A stretch of DNA of 64,000 nt from Nymphalis io (GCF_905147045.1 NC_065913.1:918001-982000); one strand, 5' to 3'; shown: positions 44,521 through 56,004, numbered from the stretch's first letter. The notes: generated from the letters alone by a model not told the origin. Numbers and translations: made by a program.

Positions 44521-44800
44521 TATGGTGATAGGGCTTTGTGCAAGCTGTTCTGGGTAGGTACCACCCACTCATCGGATATTCTACCGGAAAACAGCAGTAC
44601 TTGGTATTGTTGTGTTCCAGTTTGAAGAGTGAATGAGCCAGTATAATTACAGGCACAAGGGACATAACATCTTAGTTCCCAAGGTTTGCGACAATTTGAT
44701 GATGTAAGCGATGGTTAACATTTCTTACAATGCCAATGTCTATGGGCGTTGGTGACCACTTATCATCAGGTGGCCCATATGCTCCATGTCTGTATAAAAA
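44521..44800 (+). repeat. Rep-A copy, near full length
   Basis: GGTGATAGGGCTTTGTGCAA to GGCCCATATGCTCCATGTCT GTATAAAAAT; the tail is replaced by AAT units. Confidence 0.85.
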
Positions 44801-44888
44801 TAATAATAAATTTTTAGAGTTTTTGTTAGATATTTTTCAATTATTACAACGTAGATAAAATGCTTATTAAATTCATAAATGAGCTTTT

Positions 44889-45122
44889 ACATGGTAGGAA
44901 CCATCCACTCAGCACTTATTCTATAACCAAACAACAATAGTTGGTACTGCTGTGATGCAGTTTGAAAAGGAGAGTGAGACAGTGTAACAATAAGCAGAAG
45001 AACATAAAAACTTAGTTCCCAAGGTTAGCGCATTGATGATGTAATAAATGGTGTCTATGGGTTGTGTTGACAACTAACCATCGGATGGCATCTTTGCCAG
45101 TCCACGTACCTATTCGAAATAT
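44889..45122 (+). repeat. Rep-A copy, old
   Basis: GTAGGAACCATCCACTCAGC, ACTTAGTTCCCAAGGTTAGC and CCAGTCCACGTACCTATTCG, in tandem with the previous copy. Confidence 0.65.
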
Positions 45123-45520
45123 TAAAAAAATCTATAAGAGTCCACTCTGATACTACCACCGTCCAATGGTCATACCTCATTAATTATGAATGACTTTATA
45201 TTTTATTTAATCGTAGGCGATTCAAAAGTGCTTAAATAAACCTTCTTGAATAAAGTAAATATTTTATAATAACTTTAAGTTGTAACTAATAAAAGCAAAA
45301 ACTCTGTAGTATGATAAGCTGTTGCAGAAGTTCGTGTTTTGTGCATCGTTTTATTCGTACCGTTAAGTTAAGTATCACATATGTATCATTCACTCGAAAC
45401 TTTGTTAAAGTTGGCATTTGAAGGCATCTGGCACTGTTCTACCAATGTACCAACACTATGTTCTCTTCGAGTCGTATGTCTCGTAAATAAGGCAAACACG
45501 TATTATAATATTAATAATTT

Positions 45521-45779
45521 GACGAGCCGGTTGGCGTGGTTGGTAGATACTTGCCTTTTCACGCCGAAGGTTGTGGGTTCGATTCCCACCCAGGACAGAC
45601 ATTTGTGTGCATGAACATGTCTGTTTGTCCTGAGTCTCGGTGTAATTTTCTATATAATTATGTATTTACAAAAGAAAAATAGTATATGTAGTATATCAGT
45701 TGTCTGGTTCCCATAGCACAAGCTTTGTACAAGCTTAATTTGGGATCAGATGGCCGTGTGTGAAAAATGTCCCAGGATA

Positions 45780-45788
<9 letters not shown>
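45521..45788 (+). repeat. SINE-B copy with altered tail
   Basis: GACGAGCCGGTTGGCGTGGT to AATGTCCCAGGAT, but the tail is A9 and then (TA)n instead of (ATT)n. Confidence 0.9.

Positions 45789-45820
<32 letters not shown>
45789..45820. repeat. (TA)n microsatellite
   Basis: About 16 TA units directly after the SINE-B A-tail. Confidence 0.9.
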
Positions 45821-45824
<4 letters not shown>

Positions 45825-45837
45825 TATAGTTACCTAC

Positions 45838-46140
45838 ACACATAATGAGAGAAGTTGAAGGCATCCATTTCATTCTCAATGTACTTAAAACCATGGTATC
45901 TTAAATGTGTCTTATGTCTTTGATTGTAATTGGTTCCAATATTGTTACCAACAGAAAATATAATCGGATCACTTGCGTATACGTGAGCATGCAAACTATT
46001 TCGTGCAGAAGTAAAACTCAAGGCCATGTGTGTCGGCTCTGGATGCCTAATATATTTGTATAGTTCACATTGTGTGAATATAGTAGAAAAACAATGATTG
46101 CTCGACCAATAATAATAACCAAACCCCTTATGTAAACACT
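45838..46140 (-). other. Candidate coding exon, - strand, unidentified
   Basis: The - strand is open from just after a TAG near 46143 to 45830 (about 103 codons). The translation is protein-like and not a simple-sequence product: KGFGYYYWSSNHCFSTIFTQ, YKYIRHPEPTHMALSFTSA, YASDPIIFSVGNNIGTNYNQ and ENEMDAFNFSHYVCR. A possible donor (TGTAG/GTAACT) sits at 45838 and a weak acceptor (TTTACATAAG) near 46127. No named repeat covers it and I recognise no domain. In A+T-rich DNA a few frames of this length are expected by chance over 64 kb, so this stays tentative. Confidence 0.25.
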
Positions 46141-46373
46141 ATCACATTATCCGCATTCATTCCCAGCGTAATTCAGGATTGCCAAATTTCTAAGCTCTTT
46201 CTTCAATAATTAGGGTTTTTATATAAAATTTCATACCTTTTTGTCGCTACTTTAAGGGTCAAATTTTCAAAAAACCCTCCTTTGTAGTAACCTACTATTT
46301 AAACCCGCAGGCAACTTTCAAATTGCTAGCCCCAGTATATTTGAGCTGTACGTTAATATGTCAGTCAGTCATT

Positions 46374-46411
<38 letters not shown>

Positions 46412-47689
46412 AACGAAATGAAATATTGTATATACAATGAACACACCGAGCCGATATATATTTATTATTTCTGTAACAGAGAGAACGAACAACCAATATT
46501 TTATATACAGGGATATTTCTTAACACGTACCGTAAGTAGCTGAGTCAATCGAAATGAACCAAATCCGTATTAGTGTTGTATCTTATTAGTGACAGGTTGT
46601 AATAAACATCGATTCGATATTGATAAGATATTTCAATTTTGTTTTGTTGCAAAATAAAATAGTTAAAACATATTATTATTGTAAATTTGGTAATTGGTAT
46701 AGATTTAATTTTATTAATATTATATTCGAGATACAGGAAACGATACAAACATACGTACATATTAACATACAAACGTATATTATAAAAAAAGGATTGCACT
46801 CTTAGAGGAGTGCGAAAGGTGTTTTTATGTTAAATATTATACATCGTGTATTAGTACACTACTTACAAAAATGTCTCGTCATTTATATTTAATTTATTAA
46901 AACAAAATTTAAGTAATAAAAAAATCGTGAGTATAAAAACGAAACATTTATAATGTATATAACTTGTCGATAAACTCTGCAATACATCAAAAACGTAACA
47001 TCGTAAAACAGTGACCCATCCAATACAAATAAAACTATCGACATGATAAATATCGACAATATTCAACTCTATTTTCGACAGCACATTCCGACTAGGATAT
47101 TGCGATCGTACCACCCGAGGCGATGAGATTTCATCGTTATATTTTATCTCTTTCATACATCATATTTTTATATGTTCGTCTCTTTTACTGATCTATGAAG
47201 AGCAATAGTATATTTTATTTGATACTTGGTTGTTTAGAGTTTTCTTATGGTTCAAGATTATTTACTACGATGCCTTAGGTGTTTCGTATTTATGTTTATT
47301 TTTGTCATAAAGTTACATTTAGATTTTCTATATATTATATATTTTATGCAATATTTTAAATGGTATCACATCATGCAAAAAGCACATTATACGTTCACGC
47401 ATATTCGTGCGAAAAAGTTTTGCACAGCTAAGCTCGTGCAAGTAAACGGTAAAACGGTAGCACGTACAATCTTAAAACCTCGTTATTAAATTATCATAGA
47501 TTTTAATACATAATTATTTGTTACATTAGTTTAAAATTTTAGCTTACATCTGTTTCTGCTTGTTTTTACGAAAATATATGTAGACTGAATTGGTTCTGGT
47601 ATATTTTAAATATTTTAATAATTTACTCTTGATAACTGTATATCTTCCACAATAATAAGCAATAAATAAATCATAATATCGATGTTATC
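46141..47689. other. A+T-rich stretch; (TA)n at 46378-46405
   Basis: Several 60-97-codon frames exist on both strands. None has a motif; the one at 47247-47489 (+) ends in a basic KTVARTILKPRY. Confidence 0.4.
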
Positions 47690-47752
47690 GCTTACTGCTG
47701 GACAAAGATCTCCCCTAAGGATTACCACGATAACCGGCCTTGTGTCCGGATC
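47690..47752 (-). repeat. RTE-like LINE 3' scrap
   Basis: CTTACTGCTGGACAAAGATC TCCCCTAAGG, then ACCACGATAACCGGCC; resembles the 3' end of RTE elements. Confidence 0.5.
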
Positions 47753-47886
47753 AAACGGCAAATAAATAAACTTTGTATGTAGAGTAAGACGTCAAGGTAA
47801 CCCTTTATTTTGTGCAAATTAAAATATAAAATTAATAAAAATATTACTTGAATATTTGTTAACAAGAAACGACTTATAATTAACCC

Positions 47887-48003
47887 ATACTAATATTATA
47901 AATGCTATAATAACTCTGTCCGTGTGTCTTTCACGGATAACACACACTGATTATGTAGAAATTTACTCCGATCCTGTACGCTAAGACGCGGAAGAAAACT
48001 AGT
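47887..48003 (+). repeat. Rep-F copy, short
   Basis: ACTAATATTATAAATGCTAT to GACGCGGAAGAAAACTAG; an internally reduced but bounded copy. Confidence 0.55.
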
Positions 48004-48221
48004 GAAATATATATTTCAAGAGTACTTCGTTACAATTGAAATTGATGACTGCGCAAACTGAACTGCGCAAATAATGACGTCGTCGCGTGTAACCGAGCAA
48101 TAACAATCAATTGTTGATTATTTCACTCCTCGTTAAATTACATAGATATACATGGTAATTTTCATGGAACAATTTATGTGATGTCTTATTTTCTTATATA
48201 TAAACATGTATAAATAATAAG

Positions 48222-48460
48222 GCCTTTAAATATCTTACTGCTGGGCTTAAGCCGCCTCTCCTTTTTAAGAGAAGGTTTGGAGCTTACTTCGCTACGCTGC
48301 TTGCCATCTGTAGGTTTCCTCATGATGTTTTCCTTCACCGCCGAGCACGAGATGAATTATAAAAACAAATTAAGAACATGAAAATTCAGTGGAGACCGGA
48401 TTTGAACTCTGAATCATCAGTTGAGATTCATGTCTTCTAACCACTGGGGCATAACGGCTC
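48222..48460 (-). repeat. SINE-C copy
   Basis: CTTACTGCTGGGCTTAAGCC, TCATGATGTTTTCCTTCACC GCCGAGCACGAG and the reversed box B GGATTTGAACTC. Confidence 0.8.
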
Positions 48461-48508
48461 ATTTTCCTTCCTACTGTGTATTTTTTTAAACATAATTATA
48501 ACAAATTT

Positions 48509-48676
48509 ACTGGTGGTAGGGCTTTGTGCACGCTCGTCTGGGTAGGTATCACCCACTCATCAGATATTCTAAGGCAAAACAGCAATACTTGGTATGCCAA
48601 TGTCGATGGGCGTTTGTGACCACTTACCATCAGGTGGCCCATATGCTCGTCCGCCTACCTATACCATAAAAAAAGA
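48509..48676 (+). repeat. Rep-A copy with clean internal deletion
   Basis: Head TTTACTGGTGGTAGGGCTTT to ATACTTGGTA, then directly ATGCCAATGTCGATGGGCG to CCTATACCATAAAAAAA. About 125 central bases are missing at the junction CTTGGTATGCCAATG. Confidence 0.85.
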
Positions 48677-49256
48677 AACAAAATGTGAATACATTCTTGG
48701 CGTTTTATCTTATAAAAATTTAAAATATCAAACCGGCGTAATGGTAATCTTTCAAAATTACAAATTTAAATTAATTATAGGAGCGAAGTCTAATATCTAT
48801 ATAACAAAATATGTAAATAGATCTATCAAAATTAAATTTAAATATAATTAAAACTTATAAATAATCAAATTAACCTTCGTTTTAATTAAGTACAGCTTAG
48901 TAACGTTCAATTTATGTTTTCAAGTTTTTGTAGTCTTTAATAGCAACAATTCCATTGAAAATATCTCGTATAAATAAACGATATACCAAGTAATAAATGA
49001 AACGTAAAAGAAAATAATTACGAGTAAATTATAGGAAAGCAATATAGTTTAACCCTTAAATAGATTTCGCGGTCCATGTAGCCCTTTGTCAGACGAAACG
49101 AGGCAATTAATGTAATTAATCGGTGGGGTTAAGTTGAATACTCACAGGACGTACAGCGCTAGTCAGCGCTATCTAAAGCAATGGAAATACCCTTTATTGG
49201 ATACATTGTAAAGTAAAATATAAATTAAATGTTAACATGATGTATTTTATGAAATG
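48677..49256. other. No gene seen
   Basis: A+T-rich; a modestly richer patch at 49065-49180 includes AGCGCTAGTCAGCGCT but no frame. Confidence 0.4.
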
Positions 49257-49326
49257 TTAAGTGGTCACCACCGCCCATACACTGCCGAAATATTAACCAT
49301 TCTTTTCATTGTCAATATGCCACAAA
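49257..49326 (-). repeat. Rep-A remnant
   Basis: TTAAGTGGTCACCACCGCCC ATACACTGCC and CAATATGCCAC. Confidence 0.45.
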
Positions 49327-49527
49327 ATAGTTAATATTATTATTTTGGAATCTAGATGATATATTAATATATTAGTTACTTGCTGGCAAGAGGAAAAACT
49401 CTTGAAAACGCGAACGTGCTGGTTATGAACCTATCGGCTGTTAAGATTAACGTATTATATCCATTAGACTAATTCAGTTATTTATTACTAATGCTATACC
49501 ACTATTCAAATTTAAAATTTAATGTAT

Positions 49528-49733
49528 ACCGTGCTGGTCAAAGGCTTTCTTCTTGAGGAGAAGACTTGGAGCATATTCCATCACACTCCTCCAATGCGTG
49601 TTGGTTGCATTGCAGATATTGTAAATGTATATCTACGTTGCAGATAATGTGATGATAAAAATGTTGTCCTTGCCCGAATATGAATCCGCTACCTTTACCG
49701 ATCCACATTCTATCCATTGGGTTAATTCGGCTG
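49528..49733 (-). repeat. SINE-C copy, old
   Basis: CTTCTTGAGGAGAAGACTTG GAGCATATTCC, CTCCTCCAATGCGTGTTGG and a head-like CCATTGGGTTAATTCGG. Confidence 0.6.
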
Positions 49734-50101
49734 ATTAGTATTACGTATATGTCCAATGTAAAATATATCGAGATATATATCTCTATGTTTAAGTCGATAT
49801 ACAGCCTTAAACTGGATCGGGTTTTGGGTAATAGCTTAAATATATTGAAACTATTTAATTCAAGGACAGAAATCCACTCATGATTAAGTAACGAAGTTCT
49901 CGAACCAATATAGACTGATATTTATGTTAAAGAATATATTAACTTATATTTAAATATGGTTGAGTGAATAATTTTTAATTTTCGAAGGAAAAACCTTCGG
50001 AAATATACACCCTTAAGCATGCAGCAAATCTCTATTCTGAATATAACACCTTAGCCCAGCTGTGGTTTATACATATATATATAGGAAGACATATCAGAAG
50101 A

Positions 50102-50133
50102 CATCATGGTATATATATATATATACCATGATG
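50102..50133. repeat. Perfect 32-bp palindrome
   Basis: CATCATGGT, a central (AT)n, then ACCATGATG: the sequence equals its own reverse complement over 32 bases, able to form a cruciform or hairpin. Confidence 0.95.
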
Positions 50134-50195
50134 ATGATATATATATTTTGATGTATATATATTTTTGTATATATATTTTGATTTATATATTTATA

Positions 50196-50282
50196 TTGGT
50201 TTGAGTGAGTGACTGATTGAATTACGTACTAAATGTTGTCCTGCGCAAATGACTAGCCTTTATTGACGTAGCCATGGCTAAA

Positions 50283-50345
<63 letters not shown>

Positions 50346-50410
50346 AAGGCTAGTCAATTGCGCAGGACAACATTTAGTACGTAATTCAATCAATCACTCA
50401 CTCAAACCAA
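50196..50410. repeat. Foldback element: 69-bp inverted arms around an AT-rich spacer
   Basis: Left arm 50196-50264 (TTGGTTTGAGTGAGTGACTG ... GACTAGCCTTTATT) and right arm 50342-50410 are reverse complements with two mismatches (67 of 69). The 77-base spacer begins GACGTAGCCATGGCTAAAAT and is otherwise (TA)n from about 50286. Possibly a MITE-like or foldback element. Confidence 0.9.
50286..50341. repeat. (TA)n microsatellite inside the foldback
   Basis: About 28 TA units forming most of the loop between the inverted arms. Confidence 0.95.
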
Positions 50411-50439
50411 AATATCTTAAAGTAGTTTTGAATTGTTTC

Positions 50440-50517
50440 GAGATTTAAAGCTACAACCTGTTCGGAGTGTAGATTCTACCGTGAGAAACCGGCAAGAAAC
50501 TCAGTAAATACTCTTTC
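50440..50517 (+). repeat. Rep-H fragment
   Basis: TTCGGAGTGTAGATTCTACC GTGAGAAACC, then GGCAAGAAACTCAGTAAATA. I recall this block as common in lepidopteran DNA; no second copy is in the window. Confidence 0.35.
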
Positions 50518-51445
50518 GTCAATCAAGTTACATAGATAAAATTAATTAAATACAATTGAATTATCATCTATGTAATTCTTTATCGAGTAATAGGCCTTAT
50601 TAATCGAAGTTTTGTTAATATGTGATTAAATTTTATTGATTGGCTAAAATTATTTGAGTGTGCACGTAATTACTTCCACAATTATTGAAATAGATTGAGC
50701 GGTTTATCAACCAAACCAGCAATTGACACTTAAAAGGGGTTTTAATTGTTATAAATATCATTTATATGCGTATATAAATTAATTTTAAGGAAAACTTTTC
50801 TTGAAACTAATTTATGTACTATATAGCTGTATTTTGGCTATATTATAGCTGCTACGCAATGGGTCCCGAGCTATTTCATGTCTTAAAAATATTTGTATAG
50901 TACAGGATTTTCTGCATTAGTCTCGGTGTTTATGTAAATACTCCTAACATGGTTTTCAATTACTCGTTTGAAAATCTCCTATTTAAAATGTAATTGATTC
51001 TTAGAGAACATTAATCTCCGTTCCAATCTTAAAACTTCATAAAACAATAACAAAATGTAAATTAATTCAATCGTTATTAAATATCACCGTCCGAAATACA
51101 TTAAATTCTCATCTTAACCAAATAAGGCGCCGTTGCTGGCTGATTGAGAATATTCTTAATTTACATACAAATGTAAATTTTACTCTAAGTAATTGTTAAA
51201 ATTAAGATGGGGTACAATATACCCTGAGGTGATCTTGGGCTGATTTCACGACGTTTACGGGTTAAGTGGTCGTTTTGAGGTTCTTAATTTATTAACGAGT
51301 TGAAAATCTTTCGGCCTTCAATATACACGGGTCGGGATTTATTTAAGGTCGTCTGGGTTCTCTGTTTATCAATTATTCTGTCACAAAAGCATTTAGAGTC
51401 AAGAAATACAATATATTTAGCGGAGCCTTAAAGATCATCATGTAA
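50518..51445. other. No gene seen
   Basis: About 0.9 kb of A+T-rich spacer; nothing coding supported. Confidence 0.45.
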
Positions 51446-51715
51446 GACGAGATGGCTCGAAAACGTTAATCTTAATCGAAAATTGCGGATTGAAGTCCAA
51501 GCAAGCATCACAAATTTTTGTGTGCTTAATTTGTTTATAATTCATGTCGTGCTCGGCGGTGAAGACAAACGTCGTGAGGAAACCCGCATATATCGGATGA
51601 AAACCTGCTGAATGTGTATCCACCAACCCGTATAGAAACAGCGTGGTGGAATGAGTCAAATCTTCTGCTCAAATAAGAGCAGGCTTTAGACCAGCAGAGA
51701 GACATTAACAGGCTG
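51446..51715 (+). repeat. SINE-C copy
   Basis: GACGAGATGGCTCGAAAACG head, a decayed box B (GGATTGAAGTCC), GTCGTGCTCGGCGGTGAAG and CGTGGTGGAATGAGTCAAAT. Confidence 0.8.
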
Positions 51716-51744
51716 GTACTTTAACTTTACGAAAGATTAACATA

Positions 51745-52020
51745 TAATAATAATAATAATAATATCCTGGGACCTTTTTCACATACGGCCATCTGATCCC
51801 AAATTAAGCTTGTACAAAGCTTGTACTGTGGAAACCAGACAAGTAATATACTACATATATTATTTTTCTTTTGTAAATACATACTTATATAGATAATTAC
51901 ACCCAGACTCAGGACAAACAGATATGTTCATGCACACAAATATCTGTCCTAGGTGGGAATCTAACCCACAACCTTCGGCATTAAAGGCAAGCATCCACCA
52001 ACTACGCCAACCGGCTCGTT
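51745..52020 (-). repeat. SINE-B copy
   Basis: (TAA)n tail at 51745-51763, ATCCTGGGACCTTTTTCACA, and the head end CCAACTACGCCAACCGGCTC. Confidence 0.9.
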
Positions 52021-52249
52021 GCAGTATATAATACAAAAGGTAACTCAAAAAGGCCATTATGTAATAGTCTGTGGGGGAACAAACTACGAGAGGGAAGTAG
52101 GCATCAGGTGCAACCTGGTACTTTGGTGCTTTTTTTATCTGAAATAGCTAGGCAAACTTACAAATGGATTACGGCATATTAAGACAATGGCGCTAAGAAA
52201 TAATATATAAATATAATAAAAAAATATAAACTATCCTTTACATAACGCG

Positions 52250-52373
52250 TCACCAACGCGCGGTAAGATGTTATGTCGACTGTGCCTGTAGTTACTTTTA
52301 ATTATAGAAATAGCTGTTCAGCGGTAGAATGTATAATGAGACGTGGTTTGAAGAAGCCATACCACCAAGTAGT
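52250..52373 (-). repeat. Rep-A remnant
   Basis: AAGATGTTATGTCGACTGTG CCTGTAGTTAC, then GCGGTAGAATGTATAATGAG; large internal losses. Confidence 0.55.
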
Positions 52374-52990
52374 ATAATCAAAGGGCATCGAATCCAGATA
52401 GACCCTTTAATCTTAAAAAATTAACATTTAAAAAATACCTAAAAGATTTTCCATTTTGAAAGAAATTCAATTTAACTAAAACTAACTGTTAACTCCATGG
52501 GAACCTCTGAAATAAATCACCCTTTAAGTTGGCTGAAAGTTTTCAATCGCTAAAGAGTTAAATTAAAAATGTTTTTTTAAGGAAAAATTTACATTACAAA
52601 GTTGAATCTAAATATTTACCAGACGCATAACTTATATATCCACTTAGATTTCTAAAATGTTTTATAGAGTCATATAAAGAGGAAATATTTGTTTGTTTGT
52701 TATCTATACAATCTAAAACTACTACACTACACCATTGGAAAGATATTTTATGCAGAACTTGATACTTATTTATTAAGACAACTTTATTTAGTTGAATAAT
52801 AATGTTTTGCACACAAACTTTCCTTTTTCAACTTCAACAAATAAAACTAAAACGTTTTCACCTTAAATAGTAAATTCAATTTACACTAAACTCAATTACA
52901 GTCAAGTGTAAGAACAAACTGAACTGTTAGTTGGAAATATATTTGTAAAATAATAAGTAACTCGCTCCACTGGACACAGTCGTACCACGT
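52374..52990. other. No gene seen
   Basis: A+T-rich spacer, downstream (- strand sense) of the exon candidate at 52996-53227. Confidence 0.4.
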
Positions 52991-52995
52991 TTCCT

Positions 52996-53227
52996 GGACA
53001 CACTTACTCACTTTAACGTTATCGTGCGAAGCATCATACATCATGTCCATTGCGCGCGTTGTTCTGAACATCCGCTTCCTCGCTACAACCATAGCGCAAT
53101 GTATAATGTGAATTTGTTGTCTTTTCACACGATGGATTGTAGTTACCAATTCTTTTTGGCCTATTTGTACACATATTTCATCGTAAAGTGGGTCATATTT
53201 GTTGTGTTCTTTGAAATTTTATTTTGT
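52996..53227 (-). other. Candidate coding exon, - strand, with strong splice donor
   Basis: The - strand reads open from about 53227 to a near-consensus donor, AAA/GTGAGTAAG, at about 52996-53005. Translation: FKEHNKYDPLYDEICVQIGQ, KELVTTIHRVKRQQIHI, VVARKRMFRTTRAMDMMYDA, SHDNVK. The second half has unusual CpG density for the region (TTGCGCGCGTTGTTCTG on the + strand). The upstream acceptor is weak. An ATG at about 53091 could also make this a first coding exon. A neighbouring - strand frame (53260-53406) includes CDKCQGTHLTVKYLNCNKT in another phase. No domain recognised. Confidence 0.3.
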
Positions 53228-53417
53228 TGTATGTAAATGTTTTTAAAAATATATATCATTAGGTGTAATGAACTTCTGAGTACAGCTGATTCGTTTGTCT
53301 TATTGCAGTTTAGGTATTTGACTGTTAAATGGGTACCCTGACATTTGTCGCAATTAACAATGAAAATTGAATGGGGTATCCATTCATGTAAGGAAGAAAA
53401 TAACATTATGTAATTGA

Positions 53418-53466
53418 TACCCTGCTGGGTTAAGTTCTCATTTTGAGAAGAAAGATTGAAGCTGGA
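53418..53466 (-). repeat. SINE-C end scrap
   Basis: ACCCTGCTGGGTTAAGTTCT CATTTTGAGAAGAAAG. Confidence 0.45.
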
Positions 53467-53529
53467 AATACAAACGTATATATAATATGACGTGTCTATA
53501 ATATAAACATGACAACTCTTCTAGCCGCC

Positions 53530-53813
53530 TTTTACTGATTGTAAGGCTTTGTGCAAGCTCGGTAGGTACCATCCACTCATCAGATATTCTGCCGCAAAAC
53601 AGCAGTACTTGGTATTGTTGTGTTCCGGTTTGAAGGGTGAGTGAGCCAGTGAAAACACAGGTACAAGGGACACAGCGTCTTAGTTCCCAAGGTTGGTGGC
53701 GCATTGGTGATGTAAGCGATGGTTAAGATTTTTAGAATGCCAATGTCTATGGGCGTTGGTAACCACTTACGATCAGGTGGCCCATATGCTCGTCCTCGTA
53801 CCTATAATAAAAA
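53530..53813 (+). repeat. Rep-A copy, near full length
   Basis: TTTACTGATTGTAAGGCTTT GTGCAAGCTCGG to CCTCGTACCTATAATAAAAA A. Older-type ATGTCTATGGGCG. Confidence 0.9.
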
Positions 53814-54321
53814 ATTGCCTTTTGGCTTCTTATTATGTATGTATACTTTTTAAATGGTCTTTATCAAACACTCATGAAGCATATACCTAGAACACATACA
53901 AGTTCGTATAAAATGAAGCCTTAGCGACCAGGCAGCGATTTCTTCCAGGTAAACTCAAAGCAGATAAAAGAGAAACGTGAGCTCTCGTGGGACACTCGGT
54001 CTAAAGTTCCTTTCGCTATAAATCATGTATTAAATAACAGGCACATAACGATATTATTTACAATGTTTGATAGTAATTTAAAGATAAAATAAAACGTATA
54101 ATTTTTTATAAAATTTTAATGGATATAATATGTATTTTAAATGTTATGAAAATTACTGACGCGTACGAGGCACGTCTACATTACAGTATTATCTACACAT
54201 AGACAAACGATTATTAGCACATAAACACACATGACACATAGTAATTGAACTTTTGCGTGATTTTAGAATACAAATACCATATTTTGCGATAGTTGATGTT
54301 GAATTGTAGTATCAGTAATCG
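53814..54321. other. No gene seen
   Basis: A+T-rich spacer. Confidence 0.45.
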
Positions 54322-54610
54322 GTAACAGCCATTGAAGATCCCACTACTGGGCTAAAGCCTCCTCTCCTTTTTTTGAGAAGGTTTGGAGCTTATTCCGCCA
54401 CGCTGCTCCAATGCGGGTTGGTAGAATACACATGTGGCAGAATTTCAGTGAAATTAGACACATGCAGGTTTCCTCTCGATGTTTTTCTTCACTTCGTGCT
54501 TGACACGAGATGAATTATAAACACAAATAAAGCACATGAAAATTCAATGCCCGGGCTTGAACCCACGATCATCGGTTAAGATTCACGCGCTCTAACCACT
54601 GGGCCATCAT
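54322..54610 (-). repeat. SINE-C copy, full length
   Basis: AACAGCCATTGAAGATCCCA CTACTGGGC to CTCTAACCACTGGGCCATC; reversed box B GGGCTTGAACCC. Confidence 0.9.
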
Positions 54611-55262
54611 CATATAATAACGGTGAAAAAATAAATACAACTTACAAAAAATATATTTATAATATATGTCGTTCATGTAATCGACAAATGCACAAATAGA
54701 AAATAAATAGAAGTATTAGATAAAATGAGCACATTTTTCATGACAACACAGGATATAACATCTTATATGTATATGACATAAAATAAAAAATGCAAATAAT
54801 GTTGCATCAACTTCATCCACGTATGTCTTCATTTATTTCAATCTGGCTCTCATTCGCCAAGTGTCCAGAGTATCACGTGGAATATACTTTATTCTAATAA
54901 AAATGAATATAAATAAATATACCAAAACAAAGTACATAACAATTTATTTATACATTATTTCGGGATAATATATATCACTAGTCTGAAGCAATAAGGAACT
55001 TCATTCCACCAAAAACAAAAAAGATTTTTCTATTTATAAAAAAACGGCTTCAAGTAAAAATCGAGCCCAGAAAAAATTCACCTTCTATTTTTTCACCCTT
55101 AGGGAACCATTCCTTTCCAAACAAAAAAAAAATTCCAAATCAGATCATAAATGACGGAGCTCTTAGATAATGAAAAAAAATACAACCGAATTGAGAACTA
55201 CCTCCTATTTTAAATTTATTAAAAATACATCAACAATTTATACTAACTTAATTATAGTCAAC
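54611..55262. other. No gene seen
   Basis: A+T-rich spacer with many A runs. Confidence 0.45.
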
Positions 55263-55523
55263 TTTACTGGTGGTAGAACTACCGCATAGATATACTACCG
55301 CAAATCAGCAGTAATTGGTATTGTTGTGTTCCGGTTTGAAGGCTGAGTAAGCCAGTGTAATTACAGGCAGAAGGGACATAACAGCTTAGTTCCCAAGGTT
55401 GATGGCGCATTGGCGATGTTAGCGATGGTTAACATTTCTTAAAATGCCAATGTCTATGGGCGTTTGTGACCACTTACCATCAGGTGGCCCATATGCTCGT
55501 CCGCCTTCCTATACTATAAAAAA
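55263..55523 (+). repeat. Rep-A copy with head deletion
   Basis: TTTACTGGTGGTAGAACTAC CGCATAG skips part of the head; the rest to CGTCCGCCTTCCTATACTAT A7 is normal. Confidence 0.85.
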
Positions 55524-56004
55524 AGAAAATATTGCAAGTCTACCACGATGTAGATATTTCGATCGTGTCTAAGTAAACACTATCAGGTCTTGTCACTTGG
55601 AATGAAAATACGTCCCCCCACCTATTATAACACATCAAACGATATTACAGCCTTTCAAACACTTTGTAGCATGATGACTTATTAATTAAAACTGCAGTGC
55701 TTTTCTCGTATATGCCACTTCGTATATCAATCGTGCAATGTTGGCGCTACTTTGACATGCCATTTTGATGCGTGTGTCGTTCAAACGATATCATTATAGT
55801 GGTCAATGTCGCATATCACTTTCTGATATATCACATTCTTGTGCTACGAAGCGTTCCTATTTTGTTACTTCAAAATAGCCCTACTTATTTCGTTTTCTAC
55901 ATAAATGGTTGGTTTATTTAATAATACTATATCTTTTTTTTTTCTTTTTTTTAAATTATCAGAAATGCTTGCTTCTAGAGAACGACTGATATTCCTGATA
56001 TTGA
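55524..56004. other. No gene seen
   Basis: Spacer; no supportable frame. Confidence 0.4.

Noticed and set aside
47247..47489. 80-codon + strand frame ending KTVARTILKPRY
   Set aside because: The first half is hydrophobic low-complexity A+T-rich translation, no splice or poly(A) context stands out, and the length is within chance expectation.
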